A stretch of 64,000 bases of DNA from contig NZ_FNCO01000004.1 of NCBI RefSeq assembly GCF_900100795.1, positions 186,001-250,000 on the forward strand, written 5' to 3'. This document shows positions 36,068 to 44,800 of the stretch, piece after piece. Position 1 is the first letter of the stretch. Every line of letters begins with the position of its first letter. Below the pieces are notes generated by a model. The model did not search any database. It saw only the letters and a program-made list of their open reading frames with translations, and was not told the origin of the DNA. Position numbers and translations under genes: made by a program. This stretch comes from Pseudomonas abietaniphila (lineage in GTDB: Bacteria > Pseudomonadota > Gammaproteobacteria > Pseudomonadales > Pseudomonadaceae).

Positions 36068-36915
36068 GGCTGTTCTCCTTGATACAGGCTGCGCACAGCG
36101 GCGGGGTCGATCTGCGTCGTTGTGTCCACTTGACCAAGACGCTGCAGGAACAGCGCGTACTGGCTGCTGCGCTCCTGTTCGGGCTTGCCCTTGTGCAGCA
36201 GGTGTTCGACGTGCTGTTGAACGGCGGCAACGTCATCGGCAACGAACGCATCCACCAGGCCGCTGGCATAGCGTTGCTCGCCGCCGGTGATGCTCCAGAT
36301 GAAAGGCCGGTCGCGCGAATCGTATTCTTCGATGCCCGCCTCCTGCTCGATCACCTGCGGGCCGTTCAGCCCCAGACGCGCTTCCTGAGTCACGACCAGA
36401 TAACTGCACAAACCCGCCGCGATGGACATACCGCCGAAGCAACCGACGCTGCCCGCCACCACGCCAATCACCGGCTGATAGCGACGCAGATCGACGATCG
36501 CCGCATGAATTTCAGCGATGGCCGCGAGCCCGAGGTTGGCTTCCTGCAGGCGCACACCGCCGGTTTCCAGCAGCAACACCGCGGCGGTCGGAATGCCTTT
36601 GCGGTTATCCTCGGCCGCCAGCTCCAGTGCGCCGGCCATTTTCGCGCCGCCGACCTCGCCCATGCTGCCGCCTTGAAAGTTGCCTTCGATGGCACACACC
36701 ACCACCGGCTTTCCGCCGATGGAACCTTTGGCGATCACCACGCCGTCGTCGGCTTGGGGCACCACGCCTTGCTTGGGTAACCAGGGCGACGTCATTCGCG
36801 CGAACGGATCGATCAGCTCCCGAAAACTGCCTGCGTCGAGCAGGGCGCGTGCACGCTGCCGCGCACCGAGTTCGACAAAGCTGTGCTGCTTCAACAAGTG
36901 GGCGTTATCAGTCAT
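36064..36915 (-). CDS. mdcD: malonate decarboxylase beta subunit
   Basis: The 283-residue carboxyltransferase-like subunit has segments SFRELIDPFARMTSPWLPKQ, VVVCAIEGNFQGGSMGEVGG, AVLLLETGGVRLQEANLG and VGCFGGMSIAAGLC. It pairs with MdcE to form the decarboxylase active site. ATG 36915 overlaps the mdcC stop by eight bases; an in-frame extension upstream lies inside mdcC and is rejected. Some homologues fuse the beta and gamma subunits; here they are separate. Confidence 0.94.
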   Translation of the reverse strand: MTDNAHLLKQHSFVELGARQRARALLDAGSFRELIDPFARMTSPWLPKQGVVPQADDGVVIAKGSIGGKPVVVCAIEGNFQGGSMGEVGGAKMAGALELAAEDNRKGIPTAAVLLLETGGVRLQEANLGLAAIAEIHAAIVDLRRYQPVIGVVAGSVGCFGGMSIAAGLCSYLVVTQEARLGLNGPQVIEQEAGIEEYDSRDRPFIWSITGGEQRYASGLVDAFVADDVAAVQQHVEHLLHKGKPEQERSSQYALFLQRLGQVDTTTQIDPAAVRSLYQGEQP

Positions 36916-37207
36916 GACCGATCTCCTCGAAGCCCTGCTCCAACCGAAGCCGGACGACACCGGGCGTCGCACCGAAGTCGTGGATGTCGATGCTCATGGC
37001 CGGCGGCATCTGGCCGTCGAACATGCGCTCGAAAAGATGCTGCCAGCGGGCTGAACTGCCGTTCACCGACGTGACGACCTGAATGGTCAGTTTGCCCGGC
37101 AGACCGGGTTCCAGCATCACCTCAAGGTCACCGGAGCCGACACAACCCACCAGTGCACGTCCCAGCGGAGGCTGGCCAGCGGGGAATTCAAAAGACAAGG
37201 TTTCCAT
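36908..37207 (-). CDS. mdcC: malonate decarboxylase acyl-carrier protein (delta)
   Basis: This 99-residue acyl carrier subunit has the sequence VGCVGSGDLEVMLEPG; Ser25 in GSGDLE is the residue expected to carry the 2'-(5''-phosphoribosyl)-3'-dephospho-CoA arm, as in other MdcC proteins. It shuttles acetyl and malonyl groups between MdcA and MdcD/E. It lies two bases after the mdcB stop and overlaps mdcD by eight bases. Confidence 0.93.
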   Translation of the reverse strand: METLSFEFPAGQPPLGRALVGCVGSGDLEVMLEPGLPGKLTIQVVTSVNGSSARWQHLFERMFDGQMPPAMSIDIHDFGATPGVVRLRLEQGFEEIGHD

Positions 37208-37209
37208 GA

Positions 37210-38097
37210 TCAGACGTTCCTCGTTTCATCGCCGAGCGCAGGCTCAAGGCAATCGATAAACAGGCAAGCAGCGAGCAAATCGGCGGCACCACCCGGTGAG
37301 GCATTCAGGCTCAGCAATTGCTGATCCAGTTCGTGCAAGGCTCGCCGACCACTGAGGGTCGCGCTGCCACCGGCATCCAGCACACGTTGCGCGCCGCGCT
37401 GCATGGTGGAAAGGCCATGTTCGCCCGCGCGGTACAGCACGCAGGTGTCGGACAGCGTGGTCATGATCGCCAGCAGCGCATCCAGCCGCGCATTCTGTTC
37501 GCCATGGCCCGTCGCGCGGCTGCGTTGCAGTTGCGGCAACCCCTTTTGAGTGACTGCGGGGAAACCCATCTGCGCTTGTTCGCGCGCGCCCATTGCACCG
37601 TATTTACGGGCGACTTCGGCGCCGTGGCTGTGCTGAACCGGCAGGTTTCGATCCTCGATCAGCGCCAGGCAACCCGCACGCAAACCAAGGCCTGCAGCTG
37701 AGAGATCAGACGGATCGAGCGCCGCAGCGGTGACCAGCAACCCCAGTGCCCAGATCGCGCCACGGTGGGTGTTCACGCCTTGGGTGGTGCGCATCATCGC
37801 GACTTCGCCGTCCCGGCCGATCCGCCCGATCGCCTCGCGCAGCGGTTGGCCGATTTCGCCGATTTCAATGGCGACCTCCGCCATTTCCTTGAACGCAGGC
37901 CACAACGAAAGCGCCGAGGCGTGCATCAATCCCAAATGAAGATCCTGGTGCGCCCCGCTGCTGCGTCGGTCGACCAACGCCGGTTTCGGTGACAGATCGG
38001 CCTCGTCGATCAGTGCATCCACCGCGAGGTCGGCCAGTCGCTCAGCCAGCGGCAAGGATCGCGCAGAGGCTTCAAACGCTACGTTGAGTGCGCGCAT
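37210..38097 (-). CDS. mdcB: triphosphoribosyl-dephospho-CoA synthase
   Basis: The 295-residue CitG/MdcB family protein has motifs [20 protein letters not shown] (about 20-39), [35 protein letters not shown] and the C-terminal [16 protein letters not shown]. It condenses ATP and dephospho-CoA to the precursor that MdcG attaches to MdcC. ATG 38097 overlaps the mdcA stop by one base (TGATG); the upstream extension inside mdcA is not real. Confidence 0.94.
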   Translation of the reverse strand: MRALNVAFEASARSLPLAERLADLAVDALIDEADLSPKPALVDRRSSGAHQDLHLGLMHASALSLWPAFKEMAEVAIEIGEIGQPLREAIGRIGRDGEVAMMRTTQGVNTHRGAIWALGLLVTAAALDPSDLSAAGLGLRAGCLALIEDRNLPVQHSHGAEVARKYGAMGAREQAQMGFPAVTQKGLPQLQRSRATGHGEQNARLDALLAIMTTLSDTCVLYRAGEHGLSTMQRGAQRVLDAGGSATLSGRRALHELDQQLLSLNASPGGAADLLAACLFIDCLEPALGDETRNV

Positions 38098-39770
38098 CAC
38101 CAACTCCTGAATTTCGCAGGCGGGTTGTACAAACCACCGGACCACTCCACCAGCTCGGCGATGCTTTTGGCGGCCAACAGCTCGCGACTGGCGTCGGTGC
38201 GACGAATGCCAAGGTCTTCGGGCAACGCGATCAACCCTTCACGGCGCATACGGGCGGTGTCTTTCGGGTTGTGGCGCAGGCCAATAGAGGTGACGCCCGC
38301 AACCGCAGCGATCATCGCCTGACGCTCTTCCAGCGTGCGCGCCTTGTACAGGTAAGCGATGCCTTCTTCGGTGAGCAAATGAGTCACGTCGTCGCCGTAG
38401 ACCATGATCGGCGCCAGCGGCATGCCACTTTTCTTCGCCACCTCGACGGCGTCCAGTGTCTCGACGAACGTGGGCTTGCCGCCTTCCTGAAAGGTTTCGA
38501 CCATCTGCACCACGAGCTTCTTGCCGCGCTCAAGGTACGCGTCGGTGTCCGGGTTCTGCTGGCGCATGTCGAGCCAGGCGGGCGTGCTGTGACGCCGACC
38601 ACGCGGGTCATGCCCCATGTTCGGTGCGCCGCCGAAACCGGCGAGGCGCCCACGGGTGACCGTCGAAGAATGCCCGTCGCCATCCACTTGCAGCGTGGCG
38701 CCGATGAACAGGTCCACCGCGTACTGACCCGCCAGCTGGCACATCATGCGGTTGGACCGCATCGAGCCGTCGCGCCCCGTAAAGAACACGTCGGGCCGGG
38801 CAGCGATGTAGTTTTCCATGCCCAGTTCGGTGCCGAAGCAATGCACGCTTTCGACCCAGCCGCTTTCAATGGCAGGAATCAGGGTCGGGTGTGGATTGAG
38901 CGTCCAGTTGCGGCAAATTTTGCCCTTCAAACCCAGGGACTCGCCGTAGGTCGGCAGAATCAATTCGATGGCGGCGGTGTTGAAACCGATGCCGTGGTTG
39001 AGCGACTGAACGTTGTGTTTCTCGTAGATCCCGCGAATCGCCATCATCGCCATCAGTACGTGGACGGGCTTGATGTGGCGCGGGTCGCGGGTGAACAGCG
39101 GTTCGATGTAGAACGGCTTGTCGGCGACCACCACAAAGTCGACCCACGATGCCGGGATGTCCACACGCGGCAAGTCGCTGACGTCGTCCACCAACTGGTT
39201 GACCTGCACGATCACGATGCCGTCGCTGAACGCGGCAGGTTCGATCAGGGCAGGCGTGTCCTCGGTGCTGGCGCCGGTGTAGATGTTGCCCGCGCGGTCA
39301 GCCATAAAGCCGGCAGACAGCACGACATTGGGAATCAGGTCGACCAGCAGGCGGGAATACAGCTCGATGTAGGTGTGAATCGCGCCGATTTCCAGCAGGC
39401 CGTCTTCCAGCAACTGGCTGATGCGCAGGCTTTGCGTGCCCGCGAAAGAAAAATCGAGCTTGCGGGCGATGCCGCGTTCGAAGAGATCCAGGTGTTCGGC
39501 ACGTCCGACGCTGGGCATGATCATGTGCAGGTCATGCAACTTGCCGGGATCGGCCTTGACCAGCGAACGGGAGAGGAAATCCGCCTGCTTCTGGTTGTTA
39601 CCTTCAAGCACCACACGGTCACCGGGCGCAATCAACGCCTCCAGTGCCGCGACGATCTTGTCGGTGGGCAGTACAACGCCATCGGCGAAGGAACGCACTA
39701 GCTCGAGCCGCCGCTGCTTTTCGCTGCGACGACGCGACCAGCGCGGGTCAAGTTTCGTTGTTGTAGTCAT
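38097..39770 (-). CDS. mdcA: malonate decarboxylase alpha subunit (acetyl-S-ACP:malonate ACP transferase)
   Basis: The 557-residue CoA-transferase-like subunit exchanges acetyl for malonate on the carrier protein. Motifs include [60 protein letters not shown] and [20 protein letters not shown]. It is the first gene of the nine-gene operon mdcABCDEGH-madLM, which has overlaps of 1-8 bases at most junctions. GGAG seven bases upstream supports the start. Confidence 0.95.
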   Translation of the reverse strand: MTTTTKLDPRWSRRRSEKQRRLELVRSFADGVVLPTDKIVAALEALIAPGDRVVLEGNNQKQADFLSRSLVKADPGKLHDLHMIMPSVGRAEHLDLFERGIARKLDFSFAGTQSLRISQLLEDGLLEIGAIHTYIELYSRLLVDLIPNVVLSAGFMADRAGNIYTGASTEDTPALIEPAAFSDGIVIVQVNQLVDDVSDLPRVDIPASWVDFVVVADKPFYIEPLFTRDPRHIKPVHVLMAMMAIRGIYEKHNVQSLNHGIGFNTAAIELILPTYGESLGLKGKICRNWTLNPHPTLIPAIESGWVESVHCFGTELGMENYIAARPDVFFTGRDGSMRSNRMMCQLAGQYAVDLFIGATLQVDGDGHSSTVTRGRLAGFGGAPNMGHDPRGRRHSTPAWLDMRQQNPDTDAYLERGKKLVVQMVETFQEGGKPTFVETLDAVEVAKKSGMPLAPIMVYGDDVTHLLTEEGIAYLYKARTLEERQAMIAAVAGVTSIGLRHNPKDTARMRREGLIALPEDLGIRRTDASRELLAAKSIAELVEWSGGLYNPPAKFRSW

Positions 39771-39777
39771 GCTGACT

Positions 39778-39829
39778 CCACGAGTTCGCTGTCGTGGACC
39801 ACATTAGGAGCTTGAGGGTTGAAGCATCA
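39778..39829 (-). promoter_or_regulatory. candidate mdc operon promoter region
   Basis: On the minus strand, TTGATG (39824-39829) and TAATGT (39800-39805) are 18 bases apart and resemble -35 and -10. A short palindrome, CCACGA with TCGTGG (39778-39797), lies between this and the mdcA start. It could be an MdcR contact, but this is weak pattern evidence. Confidence 0.35.
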
Positions 39830-39882
39830 ATCAAGCAGGGGCGTGGATCGTTACGGTTAGAGTAATGATTAATCGGCTGTCC

Positions 39883-41025
39883 TTATCTCGCGATCTGATA
39901 TCGCGTGCTACGGCCTCCACCTGGCAGCTTCTGCAAACAGCCTTTTTCCAAGAGATCGGACAGATGGCGGGTGGCAGTGGCCTTACTGACCTTGGCAACG
40001 GCCTGATATTGCGCGGCACTGATGCCGCCTTCGAACCCAGTCCCTGCTTTTTCAGCGAGTAGATCGCCGTTAAGCAACCGGTTGAGCACCTTGATTTGCT
40101 CCAGGGACAAGCCGTCCTTCCTGTGCTGTTGCCAAAACCGCGCGTTGGCCAACACCCGATCAATCCGCAATACCGCCTGATCAAGTGTGTGAAGCAGGAT
40201 TTGCAGGAACCACGAAAGCCATGGCGTCAGGTCCAGTGCGCCACACTGAGTGGCCTCAAGGATCCGGTAATACTCTTGCCGACTATTAAGAATGTCGGCC
40301 GACATGGCATAAAAACGAATAGCCTGATTTTCCCCCTGCGCCAGTGCCAAGTCGGTGATCGCCCTCGTCAACCGTCCATTTCCGTCATCGAAAGGGTGTA
40401 AGGTCACGAACCAGAAATGCGCGATACCTGCTCGTATCAGTGGGTCCAGTGTCGTGTCGAACTGGCTGCTGTTGAACCAGTAGAAGAAATCGTCCATGCG
40501 TTTCTCCAACCCCTCGCGAGGCGGCGCTTCGAAATGAACGACCGGACGGTCAATCCGACCCGACACCACCTGCATGGGCTCGGATCCTCTCAGAACCCCT
40601 ACCCGAATATTGTTCGAGAGCAATGCCGACGAGTCAGGGAAAAGCAGACTGTGCCATCGCATCAGTCTTTCTGAAGTCAACGGCGCCTGATGCTGCTGTG
40701 TGGCATCAAGCATCAGCTCAGCCAAGCCTTCGCTGCGAGGCGTCACCCGCTCATCACTCTCGATGCCAAGCCGCCGCGCCAGAGATGACCTCACAGACCC
40801 GACGTTCAATTGCTCGCCTTCAATAGCGGACGAAGTGATGACGTTCTGCAGCAACGCATCCAGTTCGCTCTGCGCACTGGCATGAGTCCCCGCGGCACCC
40901 ATCATGCCCATCAGCCTTCCCTGCGCCTGCGTGCAAGCCCGCAAGACAGGCGCCAACGTGTGCGCATCCCAAGTAAAAGCGGGCCATCTGGCACGCTGCC
41001 AAATCCATTTCAACGACTGACTCAC
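39883..41025 (-). CDS. Fic-family protein with DUF4172 and winged-helix domains
   Basis: The 380-residue protein starts KWIWQRARWPAFTWD (DUF4172 N terminus). It carries the inhibitory helix motif SSAIEG (about 65-70), the Fic active site HPFDDGNGRLTR (His210 to Arg221) and a C-terminal winged helix (ISAAQYQAVAKVSKATATRH). It is a class II, self-inhibited AMP-transferase-type enzyme. I choose GTG 41025, which has GAGG six bases upstream; the ATG at 41106 would translate the operator repeats. No antitoxin gene is adjacent. Targets are unknown. Confidence 0.88.
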   Translation of the reverse strand: MSQSLKWIWQRARWPAFTWDAHTLAPVLRACTQAQGRLMGMMGAAGTHASAQSELDALLQNVITSSAIEGEQLNVGSVRSSLARRLGIESDERVTPRSEGLAELMLDATQQHQAPLTSERLMRWHSLLFPDSSALLSNNIRVGVLRGSEPMQVVSGRIDRPVVHFEAPPREGLEKRMDDFFYWFNSSQFDTTLDPLIRAGIAHFWFVTLHPFDDGNGRLTRAITDLALAQGENQAIRFYAMSADILNSRQEYYRILEATQCGALDLTPWLSWFLQILLHTLDQAVLRIDRVLANARFWQQHRKDGLSLEQIKVLNRLLNGDLLAEKAGTGFEGGISAAQYQAVAKVSKATATRHLSDLLEKGCLQKLPGGGRSTRYQIAR

Positions 41026-41041
41026 AGAAACCTCGCGAAGA

Positions 41042-41106
41042 GTGAGCCGAATAAAACGTCTATTCGGCTCATTATATGAGCCAAATATGCGACCTATTCG
41101 GCTCAT
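41042..41106 (-). promoter_or_regulatory. double 31-bp palindromic operator of the fic gene
   Basis: Four copies of ATGAGCCGAATA (one or no mismatch) form two inverted pairs with identical geometry. Pair A is 41042-41053 with 41061-41072; pair B is 41076-41087 with 41095-41106. Both have seven-base spacers and start 34 bases apart. On the minus strand a perfect TATAAT (41071-41076) sits at the joint between the two pairs. The 3' pair ends 16 bases before the GTG start. This is a strong signature of autorepression, most simply by the Fic protein's own winged-helix domain. Confidence 0.85.
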
Positions 41107-41290
41107 AGTCCACAGGGTCCAACGAAATATCGGGTAGCCGGTCGTGGAGGATTCGGTAAATGCGGTATGCCTGAAACGGCCAAGGCGTCTGATTTTACTG
41201 CCGCTTCGCGCCAGATCGTCCGAGTGCGGCCCAGAGCAAGCGCGCTCCTACGCCTTCGGCAGAAGCGGGGACGCATTTGCGCTTAAGGTT

Positions 41291-41319
41291 TTTGATTCTG
41301 GCCGCAGGCCAGAATCAAA
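41291..41319 (-). terminator. 13-bp hairpin after chpC
   Basis: TTTGATTCTGGCC (41291-41303) and GGCCAGAATCAAA (41307-41319) are exact reverse complements around a three-base loop, 19 bases after the chpC stop. It could end the pil-chp operon, though it has no T-run on the minus strand. The rest of the gap (41107-41290) holds only a REP half-element near 41230-41256. Confidence 0.6.
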
Positions 41320-41337
41320 GCCTGAAAACAACTCCGC

Positions 41338-41829
41338 TCAAATCCCCGGCCCAACCACTTGCACCAACCCCGCGTCCACCAGCCATTGTTCAAGCGCCAC
41401 CAGGTCGGGGACTTTTGCGACAGTTTCGCCGACCTGCACCGCCGCCAGTTCCAGCTCTGAGAGCGCGACGTCGACGTAGCTGAGCTGGCTGTCGAGTTTG
41501 CAGGAACGCGGAATGCCTTGGGTCAGCAGGGCAATGAATTTGAGATCGGGGCGGCCACCCAGGGCGTTGAGCACAACGATGCGAGCCCGGCCACCGACAC
41601 GGGCGCGACTGCCACACGCGGCTTCGAAGCTCAGCAGCGGCAGGCTGCGGTTGCGCCAGTTGATCGGCCCCAGGTACCACTGGGGTGCGGCCGGGTCGGC
41701 GATGCTGTCTTGATAGTCGATCAGCTCGGCCACGGCAACGTTGGGCAGCAGTAAGTGCCGGTCGCTCAACGGAATGAGCAAGCCGGTGAGGCTGGTCAGG
41801 CGGGTGGTCTGGGTGGTGGTGTCAGACAT
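41338..41829 (-). CDS. chpC: CheW-like chemosensory coupling protein
   Basis: The 163-residue CheW-domain protein has the pattern LLIPLSDRHLLLPNVAVAEL, then WYLGPINWRNRSLPLLSFEA and a C-terminal helix LVALEQWLVDAGLV. ChpC is the second CheW of the Pil-Chp system and links additional receptors to ChpA. ATG 41829 overlaps the chpA stop by eight bases. It is the last gene of the operon; chpB, chpD and chpE of PAO1 are not found after it. Confidence 0.88.
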   Translation of the reverse strand: MSDTTTQTTRLTSLTGLLIPLSDRHLLLPNVAVAELIDYQDSIADPAAPQWYLGPINWRNRSLPLLSFEAACGSRARVGGRARIVVLNALGGRPDLKFIALLTQGIPRSCKLDSQLSYVDVALSELELAAVQVGETVAKVPDLVALEQWLVDAGLVQVVGPGI

Positions 41830-44800
41830 GCACATGACTCCAGTGCGCGATGCTCTCCAGCAACGCCGCTTCCTGATAAGGCTTGCTCATGTAGTCGTTT
41901 ACCCCCAACGCCATGGCGCGGTCGCGGTGTTTTTGCCCGGAGCGGGACGTGATCATGATGATCGGCAAATGCTTGAGCGTTTCGTCTTCGCGCACTTTGC
42001 TGGCGACCTCAAAACCATCCATGCGCGGCATCTCGATGTCCAGCAACATCACGTCCGGCGTGTGTTCCTGCAGCAAGGCCATGGCGTCCACCCCGTCTTT
42101 GGCGGTCAATACGTTCATGCCGTTGCGCTCAAGCAACCGGCCGGTGACCTTGCGTACCGTGACCGAATCGTCCACCACCATCACCAGCAAGGGCCTGGCC
42201 TGCTCGGTCTCGACAAACGGCGTCGGTGCCTGCCCGGAGACTTGAAGCGCCAGCATTCGCGCATGCAAACGACGGATGTGTGCGAACAGGTCGAGAATCA
42301 ACACCACACGCCCGTCCCCCAGAATCGTCGCGCCGGAAATCCCCTGAACGCCGGCGAATTGCGCCCCCAGGTTCTTGACCACAATCTCTCGAGAACCCGT
42401 CAGCGCATCGACCTGCACCGCCACCCATTGGTCATGCACATGCACCAGCAGCACGGGCAGCGGCTGTGTCTGACCCACCAACTTCGGCGGCTGGCCGTTG
42501 TTCAACAGTTCGCCCAGATACCGGAGTTCATAACTGCGTTCGCGGTATTGGTAACGCGGCGGTGTGGACTGGTAACAAGCCTCCAGCTCACTGGGCATGA
42601 CCCGCACAATGCCTTCGACGCTGTTCAACGGCACGGCGTATTGCTCTTCGCCACACTGCACCATCAGGGCGCGATTGACCGACACAGAGAATGGAAGACG
42701 AATACGGAAACGCGCGCCCTGCCCCGAACGGGAATCGATGACCATCGAGCCGCCCAGCTCTTTGACCTCGGCATGCACCACGTCCATGCCGACGCCGCGC
42801 CCCGATATCTGAGTGATGGTCTCGGCGGTTGAAAAGCCCGCCTGCAAGATGAACTGCAGCGTGTCGTGCTCGCTCAGCTCTGCATCCGGACTGATCAGCC
42901 CACGCTTGATCGCTTTGCGACGCACCGCTTCGAAATCAACACCGGCGCCGTCATCGCTCATCTCGATGACGATATCCCCGCCCTCATGGGCCAGACTCAA
43001 GGTGATGTGACCCGTCTCCGACTTGCCGGCCGCCAGACGCTTCTCGCCGGTTTCCAGGCCATGATCGACGGCGTTGCGCAGCATGTGCTCCAGCGGCGCG
43101 ACCATGCGCTCAAGGACGTTGCGGTCCATTTCGCCCTCGGCGTTGACCACGTCGAACCTGACCTTTTTGTTCAGTTCGCCCGACACCTGACGCACGATCC
43201 GACGTAAACGCGGCACCATGCGTTCGAATGGCACCATGCGCGTGCGCATCAGGTTTTCCTGAAGCTCGGTGTTCACCCGTGCCTGCTGCAACAAGAGGGT
43301 CTCGGCTTCGTGCGCCCGGGTCTCCAGCGTTTCCTTCAGGTCCATCAGGTCGGATGCAGACTCGAACAGCGCGCGTGATAGCTGCTGCAGTTGCGAGTGG
43401 CGGTCCATTTCCAGCGGGTCGAATTCTTCATAGCCCGATCGTTCGGACTGATGATCGCGACTGAGAATGCGACCCTGGGTTTCGATGTCCAGACGCCGCA
43501 ACTGATCGCGCATCCGCTCGATGGTGGTTTCCATCTCGGCCAGGGTGACCTGTGCGTCGCTGACCTGCTGTTCGATGCGGCCACGGAAAATCGAGGTTTC
43601 CCCCGCGAGGTTGACCAGATCCTCCAGTTGTTCAGCCGGCACCTTGACCATTTCGGGTCCGGTGCGCTCGGCGTCGGGATCTGCGGCCGCCGCTGGAGCT
43701 TCTGCGCCGGGTGCAGGCGCCATCACCACCGGCTCTTCCTGAGGCTTGCTGGCGACTTCCTGGATCGCGCCAGACGACGAATACTGCGCAATGCTGTCGA
43801 TCAGCAACGCGGGGTTGGGCAGCGGTTCATAACCGCGAACGGCATCGACCATGTCGGCGAGCATGTCGTGGCCGCTTTGCAGCAGACCGTTCAGCAACGC
43901 GCTGTTTTTCAGCGCCCCGGACGCCAGCCCCTCATACAACGACTCCAGCTCATGGGCGAGATCCCCGATCGGGACGATTTCGACCATCCGCGCGCCACCC
44001 TTGAGCGTGTGCAGGTCGCGCAGCAGGTTTTCGACTTCCAGCGTGTTCTGCGGATCGGCCTGCCAGCGCACCAGCGCCGCGCTGGAGCTCTCGATGATGT
44101 CGTCGGCCTCTTCGAGGAAGATCTCCAGCAACTCTGGATCACGCTCGTCCAACGGTTGAATCATCGAGCCGACGTTGCGCGCGCCACCCTCCTGCGGCAG
44201 CACATAACAGTGATTCTGGCGGAACCCGCGAATCGCCTCGATCACAGGCCCGGGATCGGCCAGCGGTACGCGGTTCTGCAGTTGTTCGAGCATCAGTGCC
44301 AAGTGATCGTGACTGCGCACCAGCAGCTGCGCCAATTCAGGCGTGTACGAGCAACGTCGGTCGATCAGGCCTTCGTACAGCGACTCCAGCTCGTGGCCAA
44401 GGTCGCCCACCTCGCCGATTTCAGCCATGCGCGCGCCACCCTTGAGGGTGTGCAGGTCGCGTTGCAGCGACGACAGCGGCAGCGGGTTTTCAGGGTCGTC
44501 CAGCCAGCGCTGCAAGGCCTGGCCCGCACCGTCCAGGATATCGACGGCTTCCTCGAGGAAGATGTCGACAATCTCCTGATCCAGGTCATCGCGTGGCAAC
44601 GTTTGAGGCAGCTCGACCTCTTCGAATTCGGCGTCCACAACCCCCGTGGCCTCACCGAGCTCGGTCACGCTCGTGGCCAGCCCACCCTCGCTCTTGATCA
44701 CGCCCATCGCGCCAGGATCCAGCGCTTCATCGAGCAACGCGCGCAATGCGTTGACGCGTTCAGGACATGCCTGGACTTGCTGTCCTGCAGCAATCTGATC

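Noticed and set aside
38088..39701. 537-codon plus-strand frame opposite mdcA
   Set aside because: MdcA is unmistakable on the minus strand and fits the operon; the antisense frame has no recognisable domain.
41026..41106. Upstream ATG extension of the Fic protein
   Set aside because: The extra 27 residues are a translation of the operator half-sites. GTG 41025 has its own GAGG and begins at the conserved KWIWQ domain start.
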